NCBI GenBank assembly: GCA_036399695.1
Contig: DASWMP010000287.1
Location: 1-13,354, forward strand
DNA: 13,354 nt
Source: DASVEE01 sp036399695
GTDB lineage: Bacteria; Acidobacteriota; Thermoanaerobaculia; Gp7-AA8
Direction: 5' to 3'
The translations under genes and the position numbers were made by a program. Below are positions 6,897-11,808 of the stretch, piece after piece. Every line of letters begins with the position of its first letter. Position 1 is the first letter of the stretch. Under the pieces are notes generated by a model, which worked only from the letters and a program-made list of their open reading frames with translations, did no database searches and was not told the origin of the DNA.

Positions 6897-6911
6897 GGCG
6901 GGAGGGCGGCA

Positions 6912-7199
6912 GTGAAATTCGACCCCTGGCTCGTCTTCGGCCTTGGCGGGCAGATGCTGTTCGGCTCGCGGTTCATCGTGCAGTGGATCTCGTCGGAGCG
7001 GAAGAAGACGAGCCATATCCCGATCCTCTTCTGGTATCTGTCGCTTTGCGGGGGGATCGTGACGGCGATTTACGCGATCCACCGGCGGGATCCGGTGTTC
7101 ATCATCGGCCAGTGCGCCGGGCTGTTCGTCTATGTGCGGAACCTGATGCTGATCTACCGGCACAAGAAGGTCGAGCCGGAGCCGCCGCCGGTGGAGTAG
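6912..7199 (+). CDS. Small LAB_N (lipid A biosynthesis N-terminal domain) membrane protein
   Basis: The protein has 95 aa with three predicted membrane segments (about 5-24, 36-56, 60-82) and a Pro/Glu-rich cytoplasmic tail. The hallmark GQMLFGSRFIVQWISSE (13-29) identifies the domain found at the N-terminus of some lipid-A-disaccharide synthases and as free-standing proteins beside GT2 transferases. Its biochemical function is not established. The start is GTG at 6912, chosen because GGGAGG (6900-6905) lies 6 nt upstream and the conserved region begins soon after; no ATG fits. It follows the glycosyltransferase after a 164-bp repeat-filled spacer and is followed after 30 bp by the AMMECR1-domain gene. 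Confidence 0.87.
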   Translation: MKFDPWLVFGLGGQMLFGSRFIVQWISSERKKTSHIPILFWYLSLCGGIVTAIYAIHRRDPVFIIGQCAGLFVYVRNLMLIYRHKKVEPEPPPVE

Positions 7200-7229
7200 G
7201 AGAGGCGTGACGGCGGTTTTCCGACGTCG

Positions 7230-7784
7230 ATGCTGACCCCGGAACAACGCTCCCGCCTGCTCGACGTCGCCCGCACCACCATCGCCGCCGTCCTCGACGG
7301 CCGCCGCGCCGACTGGCGTGCCGAGGAGTTCGACGAAGAGTTGCGCCGCCCGAGCGGCGTCTTCGTCTCCCTGCACAAGCGGGGAGAGCTGCGCGGCTGC
7401 ATCGGTTCGATCCACCCGGTCGCGCCGCTGTTCCAGGCCGTCTCCTCCAGCGCCATCAACGCCGCCTTCCGCGATCCGCGCTTCGATTCACTCGACAAAG
7501 AGGAACTGGCGGCGGTCGACATCGAGATCTCCGTCATGAGCCCGATCGAGCCGGTGACGAACGTCGACGACATCCTGCCGGGGCGCGATGGGCTCATCAT
7601 CAGCCGCGGCCGCCAGGCCGGTCTGCTGCTGCCGCAGGTCGCGACCGACTACGGCTGGGACCGCGAGACCTTCCTCTGCCAGACGTGCCGCAAAGCAGGG
7701 CTGCCGATGGACGCCTGGCGGTCGCCGGAAGTGCGGATCGAGCGCTTCTCCGCCGAGGTTTTCGGCGAACACCCGCGCGTTTGA
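7230..7784 (+). CDS. AMMECR1-domain protein (AmmeMemoRadiSam system A-like)
   Basis: The protein has 184 aa and is built entirely from one AMMECR1 domain. The invariant LRGCIG motif is at residues 54-59, following the typical GVFVSLHKRGE strand. A second conserved block, GLLLPQVATDYGWD...FLCQTCRKAGLP, spans 131-159. The domain is conserved from archaea to humans, but its biochemical role is unresolved. In many bacteria it occurs with a Memo-like protein and a radical SAM enzyme; neither is in this window, so here it is an orphan. The ATG at 7230 is the first in frame and gives the normal N-terminus. No good Shine-Dalgarno lies directly upstream; AGGAGAGG at 7199-7205 is too far away. It may be co-transcribed with the LAB_N gene 30 bp upstream. 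Confidence 0.9.
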   Translation: MLTPEQRSRLLDVARTTIAAVLDGRRADWRAEEFDEELRRPSGVFVSLHKRGELRGCIGSIHPVAPLFQAVSSSAINAAFRDPRFDSLDKEELAAVDIEISVMSPIEPVTNVDDILPGRDGLIISRGRQAGLLLPQVATDYGWDRETFLCQTCRKAGLPMDAWRSPEVRIERFSAEVFGEHPRV

Positions 7785-7872
7785 GACGCGAGCGAGTTGG
7801 CATCAAATAATGTCCGGCAGAACGGGAATCCTTGCCGCCGGAACCTTCCTGATTTCAAGAAAATGCGCCGCG

Positions 7873-8003
7873 TAAACTGCTCACAGCAAAGACGTTAAAA
7901 ATAGAACGGGCTGAGCAGGCAATAATAGCGCACCGGGGTCCCGTTTTAGCGAGTGCTTCGGTCGATCCCAGCATTATTTGAATCCGGCGAACAAGGAAGG
8001 TGA
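7873..8003 (+). promoter_or_regulatory. Possible structured 5' leader of the lytic transglycosylase gene
   Basis: The 219-bp spacer before the transglycosylase gene is less GC-rich than its surroundings and holds no gene. It contains CTGCTCA (7877-7883) complementary to TGAGCAG (7912-7918); TAGAACGGG (7902-7910) complementary with one G-U pair to CCCGTTTTA (7940-7948); and GGGGTC (7935-7940) complementary with one G-U pair to GATCCC (7964-7969). The first two stems interleave (pseudoknot or mutually exclusive) and the last two share position 7940. A weak TAAACT (7873-7878) could be a -10 box. AAGGAAGG (7993-8000) is a strong Shine-Dalgarno. I do not recognise a known riboswitch class. Confidence 0.3.
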
Positions 8004-8933
8004 ATGTCTAAACGTCCTCTTACTGATTCGTTCTCGGTTCGTCTCGCCAAGGCGCGTCGTAACTTCGAAAAGCGTCCCATCGCCCGCCTCCTCGGCGGCC
8101 GCGGGGCCGCAACGCTCGCTCTTGGAGCCGCCCTTTCGGTCGGCGGACTGACCCAGACGCTCGACGGCGTTCACTTCCTCGTCCAGAAAGACCTCGATTC
8201 GGTGAAGGTCGTCCGCCAGAAGGGCGACGACGAGAAGGTCATGGCCAAGATCGGCCATGGGTTCACCGGCAACACCGTCTTCAAGCTTTCACAGGCGCTG
8301 CCGGATCGCTACGTCTCCCGCGAGCTCTCGCTGTTCGATGCCGAGTGGCTGCCGAACGGCTCGCCGCTGCTCGCCGACGGCAACGTGGTCCACGAGACCA
8401 CCGAGGTCTTCTACTACGAGATGAAGCGGATCAATGACTCGCTGCGCCAGGAGTTCTTCGAGGCGAAGATCCCGTACGGCGACCTGATCCACGAGAAGTC
8501 CGTCAAATACAACGTCGACCCGATCCTCGTCGCGGCCGTCATCGAGCAGGAGTCCCGCTTCCGGAAGCGCGCCAAGTCCCCAGTCGGCGCCAAGGGGCTC
8601 ATGCAGCTCATGCCCCGCACCGGCCGCTGGATGGGCGCCCGTGACCTGTACGACCCGGAACAGAACATCGACGCCGGCGTGAAGTACATCAAGTACCTGA
8701 ACAAGCGCTTCGACGGCAACGTCAAGCTCACGATCGCCGCCTACAACGGTGGCGAAGGCAACGTGAAGCGCTACGGCGGCGTCCCCCCCTTCCGCGAGAC
8801 CCGCCAGTACGTGAAGAAGGTCATGAAGAACTACGACGAGCGCACCAAACAGCTCCAGAACTACGAAACCGAACAGCGCAAAGCGACGGGCGGCTCGGTT
8901 CCGGAAATCGATGGGACGCTGACGCTGAGGTAG
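8004..8933 (+). CDS. Membrane-anchored lytic transglycosylase (SLT/GH23 domain)
   Basis: The protein has 309 aa. A basic N-terminal stretch (1-33) is followed by a short hydrophobic segment (about 34-50), best read as a non-cleaved anchor or atypical signal. Residues ~60-155 are a linker domain I do not recognise. The SLT domain covers about 157-275: catalytic E183 in AVIEQESRF, GLMQLMP at 198-204, the NIDAGVKYIKYL helix at 221-232 and AYNGGEGNV at 246-254. It would cleave the MurNAc-GlcNAc bond in peptidoglycan with 1,6-anhydro product formation on the periplasmic side. The start at 8004 has the strong upstream AAGGAAGG. It stands alone, behind a 219-bp leader and ahead of an intrinsic terminator at 8975-8998. 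The next gene encodes a secreted LysM protein, also suited to the cell wall. Confidence 0.92.
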   Translation: MSKRPLTDSFSVRLAKARRNFEKRPIARLLGGRGAATLALGAALSVGGLTQTLDGVHFLVQKDLDSVKVVRQKGDDEKVMAKIGHGFTGNTVFKLSQALPDRYVSRELSLFDAEWLPNGSPLLADGNVVHETTEVFYYEMKRINDSLRQEFFEAKIPYGDLIHEKSVKYNVDPILVAAVIEQESRFRKRAKSPVGAKGLMQLMPRTGRWMGARDLYDPEQNIDAGVKYIKYLNKRFDGNVKLTIAAYNGGEGNVKRYGGVPPFRETRQYVKKVMKNYDERTKQLQNYETEQRKATGGSVPEIDGTLTLR

Positions 8934-8941
8934 CGGCAGAG

Positions 8942-8962
8942 CGATTTCCGATTTCCGATTTC
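8942..8962 (+). repeat. Heptamer array 4a (CGATTTC x3)
   Basis: Three exact 7-nt units follow the transglycosylase stop by 8 nt. The segment CGATTTCCGG at 8956-8965 is the exact reverse complement of CCGGAAATCG at 8901-8910, which is inside the end of the transglycosylase coding sequence. A 10-bp hairpin spanning the stop codon is therefore possible. Confidence 0.7.
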
Positions 8963-8974
8963 CGGGAAAACACG

Positions 8975-8998
8975 ACGGCGCCTCAGGGCGCCGTTTTT
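8975..8998 (+). terminator. Intrinsic terminator after the lytic transglycosylase gene
   Basis: ACGGCGCC (8975-8982) pairs perfectly with GGCGCCGT (8987-8994) around the tetraloop TCAG, followed by a run of T to 8998. This is a canonical rho-independent terminator 41 bp after the stop codon. Its T-run is the beginning of the GTTTTTG heptamer array, so the terminator and the repeat are fused. Confidence 0.88.
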
Positions 8999-9098
8999 GG
9001 TTTTCGGTTTTTGGTTGTTGGTTGTTGGTTGTTTGGTGGGGAGCCGACACGGACTCGTCGAGCGAAGCACCAACTACCAAAAACCAACAACCAACAAC
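8993..9098. repeat. Heptamer inverted-array element 4 (GTTTTTG/GTTGTTG words)
   Basis: The left arm (8993-9034) has six units: GTTTTTG, GTTTTCG, GTTTTTG, GTTGTTG, GTTGTTG, GTTGTTT. The right arm (9069-9098) carries the complementary A/C-rich words. Segment 9014-9029 is perfectly complementary to 9083-9098 (16 bp) around a 53-nt centre. The words are the same as in element 3, about 2.2 kb upstream, but the centre differs apart from GGTGGGGAG at the left-arm end. A second, GC-rich hairpin follows immediately. Confidence 0.88.
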
Positions 9099-9135
9099 GT
9101 CAAAGGGAGCGCCGCCCAGCGGCGCTCCCTTTGAC
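9099..9135. repeat. Perfect 17-bp GC-rich hairpin
   Basis: Arms 9099-9115 and 9119-9135 are exact reverse complements around the 3-nt loop CCA. There is no T-run after it on either strand, so it is not a standard terminator, although it could still halt or protect a transcript. Its right arm ends in TTTGAC and supplies the first five bases of the -35 box of the next promoter. Confidence 0.88.
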
Positions 9136-9160
9136 TCCACCCCCCCTCCTGCGCTAACTT
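9131..9160 (+). promoter_or_regulatory. Sigma-70-type promoter of the LysM gene
   Basis: TTGACT (9131-9136, five of six to consensus) and TAACTT (9155-9160) are separated by 18 nt. The -10 box keeps the most conserved T1, A2 and T6 positions. Transcription would begin near 9167, giving a ~26-nt leader with GGAGGGG at 9183-9189. The -35 box overlaps the right arm of the 17-bp hairpin. Confidence 0.6.
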
Positions 9161-9192
9161 TCGCGGCGTACCTGGTTTTCTGGGAGGGGACA

Positions 9193-10347
9193 ATGGTCAG
9201 TGTGCGTAGGGTGGCTCCCGTTCTCCTGTTGCTGGTCGCGCTGCCGATGCTGGCGCAACAGCGCTCGTCGTCGCGTCCGCCACGCGATCTGCATCGCGTG
9301 GGCGATCACTGGACGGCGTACAACCCTCCCGATCCCGCGACCTACCCGGCGGGCGCCCGCTCGCACGTCATCAAATCCGGCGATACCCTCTGGGCTCTGG
9401 CGCAGCAGTACTACGGCAACGCCTACCTCTGGCCGCAGCTCTGGGAGTCGAACACCTGGATCACCGATGCCCACTGGATCTACCCCGGGGACGTCCTCCT
9501 CGTCGAGGGGGAAGTGAGCGCTGCCGGAAACGCGGGCGGCACCGGCGACACCGTCATTGCGGGCGGCACCACCGCTGAGCCCGAACTGCCGGCCGGCGGC
9601 TCCACCGCCGTCATCGCTCCCTCCAGCCCTCCTGTCCCGATCGGCACTGAATCCGACATCTACTGCTACGGCTACATCGGCGATCCCAACGAGCCGATGC
9701 CGAACTTCTTCGAATCGATCGAAGACGTCGAAGTCATGTACCTCCCGCGGGCCAACTTCGACCATGGTGCGAGCGTGGCCACCGGCGAGATGATCTACAT
9801 CAACGGCGGCCTCGCCACCGGCCTGATCCCGGGCGAGACCTACATGGCCGTCGAGCCGGGCGAGATGGTCTACCACCCGGTTTCGAAGGAGCTGATCGGC
9901 CGCCACTACAACTACCAGGGGCAGATCCGCATCCTCTGCGCCGAGGACCGGCAGGCCCGGGCTATCGTCACGCAGGCGTGCCGCGAGATCAACGTCGGTG
10001 CGCGTCTCAAGCCGATGCCGCAGCTTCCGATCCCGATCGCCCGCGTGCCGGAGCTGGCCGAATGGTGCGATCCCCCGAGCGGCCGCACTTCCGGCTACAT
10101 CATCGACTCCCTCGACTGGGACCTCGGCCTCGCCGAAGGCAACCTCGTGCAGATCAACCTCGGCCGCGACAACCAGGTCCAGCCGGGCGACTTCCTGACC
10201 GTTTATCGCGACAGCCCCTACCCCGGCCAGCCGCGTCAGGTGCTGGGCGAGATCGGCATCCTCACGACCGAGGCCCGTACCGCCACCGCGAAGGTCGTGC
10301 AGATCCGGCGGACGATCCAGATTGGCGATGGGGTGGAGTTGCGCTGA
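9193..10347 (+). CDS. Secreted LysM-domain protein
   Basis: The protein has 384 aa. Residues 1-22 are a signal peptide (VRR, then a Leu/Val core, likely cut after MLA). A LysM domain covers about 57-104: SHVIKSGDTLWALAQQYYGN, then a WPQLWESN stretch and YPGDVLLV. Residues ~105-150 form a Gly/Ala/Pro/Thr-rich linker. The rest (~155-384) is a beta-rich C-terminal region I do not recognise, with repeated 'GE/GD' turns. LysM binds N-acetylglucosamine-containing glycans such as peptidoglycan, so a periplasmic or wall-associated role is likely; no catalytic domain is visible. The ATG at 9193 is preceded by GGAGGGG with suitable spacing and starts the signal peptide. The open frame extends upstream to 9022, but only through repeat DNA. 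It has its own promoter at 9131-9160. Confidence 0.88.
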   Translation: MVSVRRVAPVLLLLVALPMLAQQRSSSRPPRDLHRVGDHWTAYNPPDPATYPAGARSHVIKSGDTLWALAQQYYGNAYLWPQLWESNTWITDAHWIYPGDVLLVEGEVSAAGNAGGTGDTVIAGGTTAEPELPAGGSTAVIAPSSPPVPIGTESDIYCYGYIGDPNEPMPNFFESIEDVEVMYLPRANFDHGASVATGEMIYINGGLATGLIPGETYMAVEPGEMVYHPVSKELIGRHYNYQGQIRILCAEDRQARAIVTQACREINVGARLKPMPQLPIPIARVPELAEWCDPPSGRTSGYIIDSLDWDLGLAEGNLVQINLGRDNQVQPGDFLTVYRDSPYPGQPRQVLGEIGILTTEARTATAKVVQIRRTIQIGDGVELR

Positions 10348-10352
10348 TCGGA

Positions 10353-10448
10353 GTTGGCGGTAGGCAGTTGGCGGTAGGCAGTGGGGCGGCAACCGCCGCA
10401 TCTTCACGACCGTCCTCCACCGCCAACTGCCAACCGCCAACCGCCAAC
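10353..10448. repeat. Heptamer inverted-array element 5 (GTTGGCG/GTAGGCA words)
   Basis: The left arm (10353-10387) alternates GTTGGCG and GTAGGCA twice, then GTGGGGC, giving a 14-nt super-period. The right arm (10421-10448) is CGCCAAC, TGCCAAC, CGCCAAC, CGCCAAC, the complement of the same word. GAGTTGGCGG (10351-10360) and CCGCCAACTC (10441-10450) are perfectly complementary; inner units pair with a few mismatches. The element occupies the space between the LysM stop and the tRNA promoter and could act as the 3' hairpin of the LysM transcript. There is no T-run. Confidence 0.86.
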
Positions 10449-10459
10449 TCCACCTGTGC

Positions 10460-10465
10460 TACCAT
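10460..10465 (+). promoter_or_regulatory. Probable -10 element of the tRNA gene
   Basis: TACCAT lies 10 nt before the tRNA 5' end and is preceded by CCTGTGC, resembling CCTGCGC before the -10 of the LysM promoter at 9155. No TTG-type -35 is visible; the heptamer right arm occupies that position. The inference rests on the hexamer, the spacing to the tRNA and the similarity to the other promoter. Confidence 0.4.
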
Positions 10466-10475
10466 CCGCCATTCC

Positions 10476-10551
10476 GGGTCCATAGCTCAGCGGTTAGAGC
10501 TACCGGCTCATAACCGGCAGGTCCCAGGTTCGAATCCTGGTGGACCCACCA
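10476..10551 (+). tRNA. tRNA with CAU anticodon (Ile2 or elongator Met)
   Basis: A full 76-nt cloverleaf is present: acceptor 10476-10482 with 10541-10547, D stem GCTC/GAGC, anticodon loop CTCATAA (anticodon 10509-10511), T arm CCAGG-TTCGAAT-CCTGG, discriminator A and an encoded CCA. The G1-C72 pair excludes initiator tRNA-fMet, which has a mismatch there. CAU reads Met, or Ile (AUA codons) if C34 is converted to lysidine by TilS. The short 8-nt D loop and the CGG-CTCATAA-CCG anticodon arm look closer to tRNA-Ile2, but I cannot decide. The 27-43 pair is an A-C mismatch. Confidence 0.96.
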
Positions 10552-10618
10552 GAGGCTGATGCACATCGAGAGAGATAACCACAGCGAAGATTGTCGAGTG
10601 CGTGCTTATCCGCACTGC

Positions 10619-10649
10619 AAAGGCGTTCCGACCGCGGAACGCCTTTTTT
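10619..10649 (+). terminator. Intrinsic terminator between tRNA and zinc-ribbon gene
   Basis: AGGCGTTCCG (10621-10630) pairs perfectly with CGGAACGCCT (10635-10644) around the loop ACCG, and A10619-A10620 can extend it into the T-run 10644-10649. A smaller hairpin (10597-10602 with 10611-10616) precedes it. It sits only 20 bp before the next start codon, so it ends the tRNA transcript and/or attenuates the downstream operon. Confidence 0.9.
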
Positions 10650-10669
10650 GTTTTCGGGAGGAGTAGTCG

Positions 10670-11374
10670 TTGAGCGATATCGGGAAACTTTGGGAGCTCC
10701 AGACCATCCTTTCGGCCCTCGCGGATCGCGAGCGGCAGATGTCCAGCAAGCCCGAGCCGCTCGCAGAGATGGAGCGTGAAGTGCAGGCGGCCGAGGCGGA
10801 GATGGAGAAGTATCAGCAGCAGATCGATTCGCTCGGCAAGGAGCGCCGCCGCGTCGATGGTGAGCTGACCGACCAGCAGGAGCTCCTCAAGAAGTACCAG
10901 GGGCAGCTCATGCAGGTGAAGAATCAGCAGCAGTACGCTGCCGCCTGGAAAGAGATCGACGCCGCCCGCAAACATGTGAAGGAGCTCGAGGAGTCGGAGC
11001 TCAAGAACATGGGCGAGAGCGAGGAACTGCAGAAGAAGCTCGACGAGAAGCGCACCAGCTTCGCGCCGCTGAAGGCGCGCTACGACGAGGCGCACGAGGC
11101 CTGGCAGGGCTCGATGGGCGACCTCAAGCAGGAAGCCGACGAGCTGCGCGCCAAGGCTGCCGCCGTCGAGGCCACGATCTCCCCCCGCTACCGCGATCAG
11201 TTCAACCGGCTGCTCAAGCAACGCCAGGGAGTGGCCATGGCGTCCGTGGCGATGGAGGCCTGCAGCGCCTGCCGGACCAAGATCCGTCCCGCGCTCCAGC
11301 AGCAGCTCCGCCGCGGCGAATTCGTGCAATGCGAAGGCTGCCACCGAATCCTGCACTGGGAGAAACCATCCTGA
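10670..11374 (+). CDS. Coiled-coil protein with C-terminal C4 zinc ribbon (CT398/HP0958-like)
   Basis: The protein has 234 aa. Residues ~1-180 are almost entirely charged heptad-rich helix, forming a long coiled-coil hairpin. Residues 195-228 form a treble-clef/zinc-ribbon with four cysteines: C198-x-x-C201 and C221-x-x-C224. This is the architecture of the bacterial 'C4-type zinc ribbon domain' family. Characterised relatives bind RNA or secretion components (HP0958 in flagellar assembly, CT398 with type III secretion), but no such system is seen here, so the role is open. The start is TTG at 10670, supported by GGGAGGAG (10656-10663) and by the family-like N-terminus (SDIGKLWELQTIL); there is no ATG in frame nearby. 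It opens a tightly packed operon, its stop overlapping the likely start of the RNase H gene. Confidence 0.88.
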   Translation: MSDIGKLWELQTILSALADRERQMSSKPEPLAEMEREVQAAEAEMEKYQQQIDSLGKERRRVDGELTDQQELLKKYQGQLMQVKNQQQYAAAWKEIDAARKHVKELEESELKNMGESEELQKKLDEKRTSFAPLKARYDEAHEAWQGSMGDLKQEADELRAKAAAVEATISPRYRDQFNRLLKQRQGVAMASVAMEACSACRTKIRPALQQQLRRGEFVQCEGCHRILHWEKPS

Positions 11375-11808
11375 AGATCACAGCCCATGTCGACGGCGCG
11401 TCCCGCGGCAACCCCGGCCCGGCCGGTTATGGCGTTTACATGCAGTCCGACTCCGGTGCGATCATCGAGATCAGCGGCTACCTCGGGCGGACGACGAACA
11501 ACGTCGCCGAGTACGCCGGCCTCGTCGAGGCCCTCAACGTCGCCGCCGCCGAAGGGGCGACGGAAGTCGAGATCGTCTCCGACTCCGAGCTCCTCGTGAA
11601 GCAGATGCTCGGCGCCTATCGCGTCAAGCACCCGAACCTCATCCCCATGTACCAGCAGGCCAAGCAACTGGCGCGCAAGTTCGGGCGGTTCTCCATCCGC
11701 CACACCCTGCGCGCCGGCAACAAGGACGCTGATCGTCTGGCCAACCTCGGCATCGACGACGCCGTCGAGCGCACCGTGCGGAGGCTCCCGCCGCATGGCG
11801 CGAGCTGA
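11371..11808 (+). CDS. RNase HI-family ribonuclease
   Basis: The protein has 145 aa in this call. The RNase H fold has all four catalytic acids: D8 (HVDGASRGNPGPAGYG), E47 (NNVAEYAGL), D71 (IVSDSELLV) and D121 (NKDADRLAN). It would cut RNA in RNA-DNA hybrids. Start choice: the family N-terminus M-K-I-T-A-H-V-D-G begins at CTG 11371, which has GGGAGA 7 nt upstream and overlaps the previous stop as CTGA. The only in-frame ATG (11329) has no Shine-Dalgarno and adds 14 residues that simply read the zinc-ribbon end in another frame. No GTG or TTG lies between. The gene therefore probably uses a rare CTG start, with ATG 11329 as the alternative. Its 3' end overlaps YggS by 14 bp. Confidence 0.88.
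   Translation: MKITAHVDGASRGNPGPAGYGVYMQSDSGAIIEISGYLGRTTNNVAEYAGLVEALNVAAAEGATEVEIVSDSELLVKQMLGAYRVKHPNLIPMYQQAKQLARKFGRFSIRHTLRAGNKDADRLANLGIDDAVERTVRRLPPHGAS

Noticed and set aside
7873..8003. c-di-GMP (GEMM) or c-di-AMP (ydaO) riboswitch
   Set aside because: The conserved aptamer cores of these classes as I know them are not found; only generic complementary segments are present.
8993..9135. MITE or insertion-sequence remnant
   Set aside because: No transposase, no conserved terminal sequence across loci and no target-site duplication could be seen; the arms are tandem arrays, not fixed terminal repeats.
9022..9192. Longer start for the LysM protein
   Set aside because: The extension translates heptamer repeat, hairpin and promoter DNA; the signal peptide and Shine-Dalgarno fit the ATG at 9193.
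10552..10669. T-box leader using the neighbouring tRNA
   Set aside because: No T-box core sequence or specifier loop arrangement is visible, and the downstream genes are not amino-acid related in the usual way.
10508..11356. Minus-strand open frame of 282 codons
   Set aside because: It is antisense to the zinc-ribbon gene and reads into the tRNA; Leu-rich translation comes from complementing Glu/Gln/Lys codons of the coiled coil.
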